A program made the position numbers and the translations under genes. Shown here one piece after another: positions 49,701 to 61,700 of a stretch of 64,000 bases of DNA (position 1 is the first letter of the stretch; the number at the start of each line of letters is the position of its first letter). The DNA is taken from assembly GCF_028858725.1 (NCBI RefSeq), contig NC_084773.1:22142850-22206849 (forward strand), given 5' to 3'. Under the pieces are notes generated by a model. That model searched no databases. It had not been told where the DNA came from and worked only from the letters and a program-made list of their open reading frames with translations. The DNA comes from Colius striatus (lineage: Eukaryota > Chordata > Aves > Coliiformes > Coliidae).

Positions 49701-52700
49701 AATGGCAGGCCCTGGGAAGCAACATGAAGCTTTCCAGCCCTGTGTACTCATCCTGCCCTTCCCATCACACGCAGGGACCCATCATCAGTGGCTTAGTGCA
49801 GCTTGGCAAGGGTTGGATTCTCATGGCCACTTGCAGTTCTGCTGGCAGTAGGGGGGTCAGCTGACTGCAAACCATATGGAAATCCCCAAATATAGCTCAG
49901 GAAGGGCAGAAAGAAAGTTACTGCAAGTGACAAAACCTCATGTGCCTGGGATTTCACGGTGCCTTACAAGAACTGACAAAGTCTTTCTCCCTAGCTCAGG
50001 GCAATAGCCCAGCAGGCAGCTGCTGGTGCCCCTCTGCGTGACCCAGGGCAGCCCGAGCTGTGCCTGCAGCCTGGCCTCGAGCCATCCCGGGCCCTGCTGC
50101 CAGGGCAGCGTGCTCTGCTGCTGTGCCCACCCTGGCTCCCTGCCTGTGAGCACACACAGCCACAGTCCCCGCACCTGGGGTGTGCACAGGGACCCCCTCA
50201 GAGCAGGGGGCTCCTGGAACTCACCGTCACAGGCAGCTGCCTCTCTGAGGTGCTCAGTGACTCGTTGACAGAGCAGTGGATGACTTTGTCTGAAACGATC
50301 TGGATCTCGCACGAGATGAGGCCGATTTTCACTTGGTACTCGTTGCTCTCCAGGCCCAGGTTGTCTGGCTCTTTCTAATGACAGAAATAGAATCAGGATG
50401 TCAGGCTTTAGAGCAGCAGTTGGTATTGCAATGGATTTTCCTGCTTTACTTTCCGTATTCCTGCTGTGTTTCAGACCTGGGAGGACTCTCCCTCATTAAG
50501 GACATTTTTCCAGCATTCCACAGGAAACCCAGAACCGGGCCATTCCCCATTTTCCTGCTTCCCATTCCTCGCTCAGCATGGGGCATGGGACAAGCTGGTC
50601 CCTCCTGGAACCTGGAAAAATGTGTTTGTGCTCTGTCCTGGCTGTGCAGCACAGATAAGGATCCAAGCGCCCACCTGGGAGGAGGGAAGGATGTACCACG
50701 GAGGAGATAGCCAGGGGATGTCTGCAGAGCCTGAGAAAGGGGGAGTGTGTTTCTGAAGCACGTTGCAACCAGTGAGGATATCCTGCAGTGAACAATGGCC
50801 TTTGAATTACTGTTGCACACTGTCCAAGCCACTCAACTGCTGTACCCCGACTTCCCTGTTAACTGAGCTGAATTCAGTAGCCAAAAGAGAAGAATGCATG
50901 ACCTGTGTCTGCAGGAATAAATACCTATTGTCAAGCTCTTCTGGAGTACCTGCCTAACTTCAGGCCAGTGCATTATCAATCTCTTCCATACATCCAGCAT
51001 TTTCTTCAGCTTCTTGCTATCACACCCTTCAAACACAGGTTTCTGCTTTGTGTCTCCTAGTGAAGAGAGATGCAGACGCAGCAGGGCAAGCACTGCCTGC
51101 CCCTGCATGGCTCCTGCCTCTCCTGTCCTCACCCACCCCCGTTCTGTCTCGCTGTGCCAGCCCTTAGGGCTGAAGAGCTTCCCAGTGTGGCGCAGCCAAC
51201 ATCCCGCAGGCAGCAGCGCTGTCGGTGCCGCTCTCTTACGTGTATAACTAGAGTCAAGGGCTCGCCAGGATGGTGCTTGATCCACTTCTCTTTCTTGGCT
51301 GTGAAGAACTGGGGGTCGGCATAGTACTCCATGCTGAACTTGCTGATGTGCAAGGCCTCCTCGGGGTACATCTCCTCGTCCAGAGCCGGGCGGTCGTCTG
51401 TGTAGAGCCGCCCGTTCAGGTAGAAGTCGACGGGCGCGGGTTTGGTCCCGGCAGTGACATTGGAGGCGGCTGGAGAGGGGCAGGTGATCGTGGTGTCGGT
51501 GTGAACCTTGCAGCTCTGAAAGCAGGAGAGAGCATGTACAAAACCCCACCATCCCGAGCACTGCCCCCCAGACAGACCTGCAGCACGGGCCGAGGCCACG
51601 GCCTCACCCCTGGGGCCCCAGCACTGCTCCAGGCACTGAGCCATCCCCGGCGGACACCCACCGTTTGCTCTCTGCCGATGCCACGGACAGCCATGGACAC
51701 ATTCTGCACCAGCTCAAAGCCTCTTCCTTCCAAGGTGATGATCCTGCCCCCGCTTTGAGGAGAAAGGAAGAAAGAGAGAGTGACTGGAGAGGACAACGCA
51801 GCAATGAGGTGCGACGGCCGCGTGTCCCTGAGTCTGCTGCTCTCACCGGGGTGCTGCGGGCACAGACACCCCACTCACATCTCTTGGTCAGCCCTGAGTC
51901 TTCCAGGCTTCACAGCTGAGAAAGGTGGGATTTCACCACGGTATCCAAAGGAACAGGAGCGTGAGAGCTCCACGGAGAGACACCAAATGAAAAGCAACAT
52001 GCTTTAAAAATGAAACAGTGTGACCTTGGGGAAGGCTGAAATCCAAAATTACAAATCTCAGCTTATCCTCCAGTAGTTTTACTGCCAAGAAAAATCCTGG
52101 CAGCCCCAGAGACCCCCACCTGAACCTCCCTAAAGTGCCCACCGGTGTACACCCTACACTTACAGTACTGACAATTTTCCATGTCCTAAACACACTGAAA
52201 TGAGCTATGAACAGTCCCAGAGTGTGAGACTCCTACTCTAGCGCTGAGGCACACCAAAGCACCCTGAGTGTGCTCTGCAGTGCCCTGGTGCCATTTTATA
52301 CCTGTCTGCAAGGCAATGTGCCAGGCCCCAGGGCTGAGAAAGCCCCTTTCTCCCTGCAGGGCTCTCCCACCATCCTGGAGCTGACCCTCTGTTCTGCAGG
52401 AAGATGCAGGCACCCGCCAGCTCTGAAACGAAAGCGCTGATGCTACCACAGCATGGCATGGGCTCCAGCAGCACATCCTGCCTCCTGGCTGTTCTGCCAT
52501 GACTCCAGGGACTCCTGACATGGGAGTTGCTCAAGATCCACTCTGCACCTCGATGGCTCGAAGCACAAACAGGGAGAGCTCATGCTGCCTGTAGCAGGCT
52601 ACACCAGGATACTCCCATGAGCTCTGTGCTTTGATGGGAGAGCACTGCTCACTTCTGCATTTGGCAAAAACTAAGAGGCTGATCTCAATAAAGGCCACAA

Positions 52701-55700
52701 AAGGAGAGACAAAGCCTGGCAGACTTGGCTGTCTGCAAGGGGAGGGAATCTCACCTGATCTGGCTCTTTTTGGGGTTGATGTCTGATATAATCGGGTTCT
52801 TCTCATACTTGAAGGTGATGTTGTAGCTGGCACAAGACTTGTTCTCGAACTGGACGCAGACTCTGACGGCCGTGGTGAGCTCCACAGCCGGCATGGTGCA
52901 GGTGATGGTGCTGTCGCTGCGGCTGCGGGAGGGGAGGGGGGAGCTGCAGAGCCACAGCCCAGCGCTCGCCCGGCAGCCAGGCAGAGGGCACACACGGGCA
53001 AGGAGATGCCAGCCATGTGCTGCTCTCCTAACAACCAATTCTCAGCATACAGCATTCTAGGCTGCCAGACTGATTTCCCACACAGCCAGAGGGAAAGGGC
53101 AGCCTCCTATTCCCACCAATGAGACAGGAACATGCAGGAAGAGGGGTTTCCTCTGGCCAGCAAGCTGCGGTGGGAGCAGGACCCTGGGCAGGCAGGGGCC
53201 TTCTGTCTCTGGCACATATGGGAACAAAATCTATCTGTGCCTCATGCCAGGGTTCTGGTCCTGGGCCCAGATCAGCCAAGGGGCCTCTCAGCATGCTGCA
53301 GTGAGAAGCACTTTGTTTGCTGTTGGGCGCTGCTGCCATGTCATGGCAACACCAGCACAGTCACTTTCCTGGAGGAACTCTCTCCATCCTGTGTCAGGCT
53401 CCCGCACCACAGCTCTGCCTCTGCTCCAGGGCACCAGCTCAAGAGACAGAGCTGGGAAGGCAGGAGGCAGCAGCCAAGCAGGCTGAGGAAAGCTGAGCTG
53501 GATTCAGGGCTCAGCATCAGCGTGCAGTGAGGCCCCCAACCAAACCCCAGCTCTTCCTCATCTCCTGGGTATCATCCTTCCTAACACTTTGGCTTTTGTC
53601 ACTAGTTCAGTGCCAGCCCCCAGATCCAGTCCCACCTGATGTCAGTGCACTGCTTGGAAGTATTGACAAGGACATGGAGCTCAGAGCCGACGTCCAGCCA
53701 GCTGCCTCTGATGGTCACTCTGGTTCCTCCAGCCTTTGGGCCATTCAGGGGAGATATGGACTGCACCACAGGAAGCTGAAAACAAAGGAGGAATCTGTTT
53801 TCTATCCTAGTAAACTTACAGCTGGATACTTCACACTGTACACGGGAACTGCTTCAGTAAATTTAAGCATCCAATATTGCAAGGCTCTGAAATAGCAGCA
53901 TGGCAAAAGCTTTCACTGGCAGGATTTCAGGACACAGGGAAAGGTACAAGTGCTGAGTGCTGAGATCATGTAAAACCTCTGTGACTCTCTGCAGCCCCTA
54001 AATTCTGACAATAAATGAGATGTGAGTCCAAACTGGAGCCCAGGATCCCACCAGCTCCTTGAGATTTCCAGTGGAGGGTCCAGAGCTGGCAATAGCTCAA
54101 GGTCCTTTGACAAAAGGAAATGTCTCATTCATTCCAGCTCCCATCATCTCTGCCCTTCCAGATCCATTTCCTCCTGACTGCCAGGATAACACTAAAGCCC
54201 CACTGGATGGTGGACTTGAGATTTATGAAAACAGCCACCTGGGTCTAGATAATTGGATATCAAACCCCTTCTTAGGGAAGCTTCAAATCTGAATCTCTCG
54301 AGGCGACAGGAACTAAGAGGGAAGTGATTTTGCCTCTTGCCATTTTCAGCAGAAATTAGCATGCATGTTATCTGTATTTGCAGTCCCTGGAAATCTTCCT
54401 GAGATTCGTGAGCTTGAGGCTTTGATAAGTAATGCAGTGCTGAGCTACACACACACAGTCCCAGGAGAGGCTGCTGGGCTTGACTCGGGCACCAAGGGCA
54501 GAGCAAAGCATGATTCCATACGGCACTTGCCAGGTCCATGCCAGCAGAGCCCAGGGGCACAGGGCCCACAGGGTGGGCTGAGCCTGCTAGGCCCCTGGCT
54601 GCAGCCACCACACACCAGAGCTGGGCTGAGCTGCCCCTGCCTGAGCTACAGCCCTCGCCCATTGATCTCAGCGACACAAACGCGCTCACGAATGGCTGCC
54701 CTTGCCCTACACTCGGACTGCTTTACTCCTCTGCAGCCACTTCCTGCATTGCTTCTGATCATTACCCATTTCCACAGGACTCACTGTTAACTGGTGTTTC
54801 TCTGAGTGTCCACAGGCAGCTTTGGCCCCTGACCTATTATTACTGTTCCCCAAAGCCCTCCTGCTCTTCCCCTCAACAAGAGCCAGTGGCTACTGCTCTG
54901 AGTGCACTGCCAGCACTGATGGCCCCCATCACAGCTTTTGCAAATTCATCTCATTTGGCAAATTCAGTTCATCCACAGCCTGCTCTAATGCCCTGGAGAA
55001 GTCTCTCAATCACGTTTCTCCCACTCCCTCAGCAGAATAACAGCCAATTTCTGTCTGTCTCTTCTAGCTATGTCTAAGAGGGGCTTGGAAAGATGTAGCA
55101 CACAAACAATACTTGGTGTTTTACAAAGCATCTTCTCTGGAAGGGCAGCTCTCAAAGTCTTTCAAACTTTTTCAGGTAAACTGCTATGAGTTCTCAAGCT
55201 CAGTTCTCACTGAGATCAGCCATGCACGGTGTAGTCTACTCCATCTTCATGCCACTGTATCCGACAGGAGAATCAAGAAAAGTAAAGAGCATTGCTTGGT
55301 TTGGAAATGGTGTGGAAGTCACTATTGGAGTGGAACACACCTCCTGCATGTTGTGCAGCTTCAGTCCCTAGTACATGCGCGCACAAAGCAGGGCCCTCTC
55401 TCATCACTTCTCCAAGCTTTGCTGAGACAGACACAGGACAGCTTTCTGCTGTGCCACTTGAGCAGAAAACAGCTCCTCTGCCACTCCTTGGAGGAGAGCC
55501 TTCTCCTTAAGCCTGCTCAGGAGCTGCCAGCACAGAGCTGTCGTGCACCCGGGTTGAGTTCACTGATTGGCTTTTTGCTCCTTCTGCTTTGTTTAGCGTT
55601 GGTGCTTTTACAGGTGTTTCCTGAGAGGGCTTTTCCTTGCACGCTGAAGCCGGCAGAGAAGCTGCCCAGCCCTTTCCCACTCCTCAGGCCCTTCTCCTCT

Positions 55701-58700
55701 TTGCCAAACAGACAATCAGCCTGAGTCAGCACATACATCCTGATGGCCGTGTGCCACAAACCCCAGACCCAGGGTCCCTTCCCTGCCTGTGCCCTGCTCC
55801 CCTCCAGACTGAGGGATCTCCAAGACACTTTGTGTGTGAACACAGACGCCTGGCAGCAATGGGAATGGGCCCCAGGAAGTTCCATGTGCCTCACTAGTCC
55901 CTCCTGTGTGCTGCCAGGCTTGGCCCTGCTACGGGCACTGGGACGTGTCCTCCCACGCTGGCTGCACACCTCCCTGAACTAAATGCCCAACACATAATTG
56001 CTCACGGGGTGGGGGATATACTCCATGCTCCTGCTCTAGATTACTCACAATGGCTACCAGGAATTAAACGTCATTTCCTGGGGCTCAAGTCTTCTTTCAA
56101 GCCAGTAGACTGCAGCACAGTGTATTCTTGCCCATCTAGAGCAACAGCAGAAGCACAAAGGCTCTGAGTAAACAGTGTGCCCTTGGCACCCATCCTGTTG
56201 TGCTTGCCCTGGACGCAGGGGCTGCCTGTCAATAGCCTCTATCCAGAGATGAGGGTGCTTACAGAAAAGAGAAGAAATGCATGGATTTCTTTCAGGTTTA
56301 TAGAGATGAAAGTTATCTTTCTGAGATGCTTCAGTACAAAGCTATAAAGGGCTTTTCCTCCCATAATGACACAGGGTTAGCTCAAGTCTAATCCCTACCC
56401 ATTATTCTCATGCAAAAACTAAGACAACCTCTGCAGCAAAAAATATCAGTCCATGGTACGTGACTTACACAACACAGAGACCTTGCAAGCCTCAAAAACC
56501 CTCACAGGTTGTAATGGCACCTTAACAAAAGAGGAGGAAGGAAAATGAGCTCCTGTTTCTATCAGGAGAAACAGTGCTACAGCCAGGATGAGTGATAGAG
56601 CACCGCAGGAGCTGAGGCTGGGAGCAAGGTTGTGCCCAATGGCACCGCGCTGCAGCCCCGCCCTCACACCCAAGCCTGGGTTTGCCAGACCTCGTCCAGG
56701 GAGCCACAGCTGAAGAGACCTGGCAGCTGCTCTTCCAGGACCATGACGCTTGGGCTGCAGTTTTCAAAGGTACAGGAATCACCAAAGAAACGCCCAGCAG
56801 GCAGCTACTCACCACATAGGAGTATCGCTCCCTGGACTTCCCCTCCCGGCTCACATTAACTGTCACCACCTCAGCAAACGCCTCCTGAGCCTCTCCAGTC
56901 TGGCACACGATCCTGCCAGCGGGAAAGAGCGGGTTGGCGGCTGTGTCATCCCACCAGAGCTCAGGGCAGAGCCCACGGCCACCTCGGCCCCGCACTCGGC
57001 GCAGGCACCCGTGTGCCGGGGGGCCAGGCCACCGCCCGCTCCTGCCAGGGCCCGGCGGGCACAGACCGCCATGGGATGGGAGCAGCGGGCAGCACGGGGG
57101 CAGGGCCGCCCTCCCCAGCTCGCGGACACTCACGCCTCGGACACGACGTATCTGCGGGGCAGCGGCACGCACGGCACGCTGCCGATCCTGACGGCGCCCC
57201 GCACGTCGCTGAAGCGGCGGCCCAGGTTCCTCCCGCGGATGGTCAGCAGCGTGCCCCCCTCCAGCGGCCCGTGCAGCGGCTCGATCTGCAGCACAACGCG
57301 AGGGACACAGGAGAACCCCGGACCTGCTCATCCCCGAGCCCGTGCCTGTACCCACGGCCCGCCTGCCCCTCGTGAACAGGGTGGAATGGCTGCCCTTGCT
57401 GCAGCGCTGCAAACAAGTAGCCATCACGCTTCTGTGCTGGGTTTGGTGCTGGGGTTTGTTTGGTCAGGGATTACTGCAGCTGCAAACATGCCTGGGGTGA
57501 GGCATCCTTCCCTCCACAGCACAGCTTCAAACGGAGCTGGGGCAGAGCAAACCCGGAGGGATGCGAGTGTGCTGGGAGGAGAGTCCTGCCATCGCATTCC
57601 TAAGGGCTGTCCCGAACACAGTGGTGCCCTTCAGGGCAAAAACAGGGTGTGATGAAGTGTGGAGCATGTGCAGGACAGCAGCACTGCGGCAGCCTGGGGC
57701 ATAGGATGTGCCTGGTTGGTGCTGTGGGACACGGCCGCTGCCCCATCGCCCACGGCACTGCGTGGCCTGGCAGTGGCTGTCCCGGCACAGTGTGCCATGT
57801 GGCACCCGCTGGCAAAGCCAGCCAGGGCTGATCACGCCCTGTCACCAGCCTCGACATCCCCCGTTCCCAGAGGGCCCTGCGAGGGCTTGTTTGCTTGTGT
57901 GACTGGAGGATTTGGATCTACCACCTACTATTTGCTAGGGAAATAGCAGCAGAGTCCTGTGATGCACTGTGGCCTGAACTACAGTTTCCTGTCATTATTT
58001 TCTGGTGAGGTGCTGGTTTGTTACCATGGGCCGTGGGGATGAGAGGCAAGAGGTAGGTGGTGGCACCCTGCAGTCCCTCCATGCGCTGTTACTGCACCTG
58101 GATTTTGAGCAGCTATTGCTACACGTGTCCCTAAGAAAAGAAATCCCATATCCTTGGCAAAGTCAGCGCTCACTTCAGCTGTCTGCCTCTCCAGTTTCTC
58201 TTTTCCTAGGGAGTTAATTTTAAGATTTGCTCCACACACTTTCGTTGCCACTGGTCAGGGACAAACCTGTTGGTTTGTACTGTACCTCTAAGCGGAATCC
58301 CAGATCCAAATCCCCCCAACAAACATTAATTCAACTACAATTGAAATAAAACTCATTTCAGAAGGCACAAAGCCAAAAGGTCCCTCTGCCACTCTTGATC
58401 TCAGCAGAACTGCGGAGCACATGCCTGGAGATAGGGCTCACGTTCACAGTTCAGCTATGCTCCATTAAATGCTGTTCCTGATAAGAATCCTTCAGCCAAC
58501 CCTACAAATCTTTCTCACTTCCACCAGCCCCAGGAACTCTGGGACACTTTGTTTGTGCTGCTGTTTTTCCCACCAACATGACAAAGACTGGATCTTGTCA
58601 CTAGCAAGATGTTCTTGTTATCAGGTGACTCAGCAGCACGGAAAGTCAGTAAATAACTCAGCACTGGTCTTGGCCCCGCACGGTGCCAGCAGGGACGAAG

Positions 58701-61700
58701 CACAGTGCCTCCCCTGCCCCCAGCCCCTACAGCCACCTCCCGTGTCACACACACCCTCCACGGTGCGTTCGGGTCTTACCTTCTTAATCTCTGGAGCTGG
58801 GCAGACGTCTGAGACCTGGAGGGGCTCACTCTGCAGCCTGCAGCTGGAGCTGCTCTCGCTCCAGACACAGCGGTGCCCCAGGTCCTCCCTCCCCAGGCAC
58901 TGCGAGCAGTCAGCGCTCCCGGTCGCACAGTTGTACACCTCCACTGAACCACCACAGACAACACAATGGGTGAGCTCTGGGCCTGAGACTTCCATGGCTT
59001 TGCTTAGATCAAGGCAATCAAACATATTCCCACTCCCCCCACCCCCTGGCTATATGAATTCCAGTACCATCTGAAATCCAGTGGATGAGCAGAGCAGCCT
59101 GCACATAAAGCGAGACGAGCCAGCGCTTGGCTGCCATCCTGAAGATTTCCCAGAAGGACTGGGTGCTTGTTCTCACTGCAATATAATTTAGCACTTTCTT
59201 TTCCTTTTTATTTCCCTTGAAAAACAAACAACACCCAAACTCGGAACCTTTTGTCAATTTACGTTACATGTTTCCAACTCTCAGCATCCACATGGGAAGC
59301 TGCTTGGCAAAGCTGGCTCCATCCTGTTAGCGAAGCAATCACATTGCTTCACACTCTGACAAAAATCGTATGGTTGCAGTGCTTTGTACAGCCTTACAGC
59401 TCCTTTCCTTCCCCCTGGTGACCCTAAGTCCCTTTCATTGACTTCTCCCTGTAGATCTGCTCAGCTTAGCTTCCACATCATTTTCCTACACTGCTTTCAC
59501 CTCTTCGTTAGCTGGTGCCCCAGGTTACATTTCCTCTCCAGCCTACAGACTTCTGCCACTGTAGTGTGGGTATCCGCTGAGATAAACAGCCAGAAACACT
59601 CAGGAAACGTTGCTTTCACACCCTTTTCCCCAGAGGAGACTTTGCAGGGGAATGTAAAACAAAGGAACAGTCACATTTTACACTTCTGCTCACAGGGGGA
59701 TCTCCAGGGGCTTCACAAGCAAATAACAAACCCCTCAGCCTTCCGTGGGCTGCCTGTGCTCAGGCTAACGAAACATCATCTGCACCAGGGACTCCTGGTC
59801 TCCTTTTTCTCCACAAATGAAAAAATGAGCTTATTTTACCTCGAGTCCACTCAGTGAGTGACACTGTTTGGTTTTCCAGCCAACAGCAAAGAGCTGGGAT
59901 ACAATCAGTGGACTACCAAAACACACTTTACAATGAAAGCTAATAAATATTGAAATCATAAGCACTAATAACAGTAATTCTATTAAAGACAGCATACAAG
60001 ATGCTCACATTTATAATTGGCCTGGCAGATCTTTGTCTCCGCTTGCAAGTCAGCCTAATTTTAGTTGCACCAATCTGATCAAGGCGAGGAGGAGCCAGCG
60101 CAGTCTAATGGTCCCACAGGACCTCCAAATATTCTGGCAGATCCAGATTGATGCAAACACAGTCTGTGTAAGCGAGCTCTCTCCCTGTGCAGGAGGAGGG
60201 GGAATTCCACCACAGCTCCTTCCGCTGTCATTCCTGCTCCCCGCACCACCCACGCTGAGAACCGAGTCTCATTCCAAATAGCCTCAGCTCACATCTCCCA
60301 CACCTCTCCTCTGGATTCCCTCTGTATCTCAAAAACATGGACACCCTCCCTCTTCTTTCTGCAAGGAAATCATGTCTCCTGCCTATCCATGCTGGTATTT
60401 CAGAGGCTATTTCACCACCTGGAATGTTTTCCAAGATAAGCCTCCTTTACACTATGGGATTTACTACAGGGAAGCCTTTTCATCGTGGGTCACAGCTGAT
60501 GGTGTTGGGGCCAATCCCCATCCCTGCTGTCCCCTGCAGGAAATCTCACTTCAGGCAGCTAGTTCTCATTTGCATCTAAGCTAAATGAATTCCTTGTACT
60601 ACAGCTGCTGACACTCTGGAGAGGGAAAAGGCCACTGCACTGCCTGCCCCAGGGAGAGAGCACGGGGCCAGTGCCAGGCCAGAGTGGGCAGAGGCACTGG
60701 TGTCACTGGTGTGGCTCTGCGGGCTGACTGGTGGGGCTGGCCCTACCCAAATGCCCTCTGGGTGCACTCCTAACCCAACTCTGCCTGCCTGGCTTAGTCT
60801 GCTGATGTAGCAAGAGCTGTGTGGGGAATGTGAGCTCTCTTCCCAGAGACAGAGGGTAGCCTTTAATGGGTAGCTCTCTTAAACGCCTTCACACATTTCA
60901 TTCCTTCTTAGCACAAGAGGAAAAAAGAAAAGCCTCAATTTTTACAGCGTGCTGAACCTGTGAGAGCTCAGGGCACAGCCCTCCCCCATCCCTTATCTCC
61001 TCCAGGAGGAATTCCTTCCCGACCCCAAGGATGTCCCACATCTCTGCTGTGACCACAAGCGGCAGCGCACCCCATCCCACACGCTGCCGCCGGTGAGACC
61101 TCCACCACTGCCTGTCCACTTTCCCTGGGTGCAAAGGGGATGCCCATGGGTGCCTGCCTGGTTGCTGGACCTGCGTTCACCTGAATGCGACTCTGGGAAA
61201 AGACTTTTTTTGCGTGAGTCAGAGAAAGAACTAAGCTGTGCTCATCTGAGCCGTGGTCCCTCTGCTGAGCCCATAAACTGTGCCAGGATTACAGAGTCAT
61301 TCAAGCTGACCAGATGAGACCAGAATCAAAATATTTTCAACTCAGACCTGTCATCGTCTCTGGACTGTCGATAAATCTGTCTGGTCTGTCCTTCAGCTGA
61401 AGGTTCACTGGGAAGAGATGGCTTTTTTCTGTCGTGTGGAGCTGCACACACAAAAAATAACCAAATAAAAGCTTAGGAAATTTAGTAAAATACAAGGTTC
61501 CATACACACACTACAGGGATTAACATTCCTTGGAAGGTTTCTCTGACCACTGCTTCTCACTACAGGAGGGGCTCATCTTCAGCAGAGAGGGAGAGAAGGC
61601 TGTTCTCTGTTTTCTTTTTCTGACATCCCAAGGAAGGGTAGAACACACCACAGGTAGAGCAGAGCCTTGGCTTGCTGCTATTTTTAGTAGAAATGGACAG

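Noticed and set aside
50833-51160. Minus-strand intronic peptide with [17 protein letters not shown]
   Set aside because: It reads somewhat like protein, but it lies in the intron between exons 51240 and 50225, which join perfectly in phase; I know no family it matches. Probably chance.
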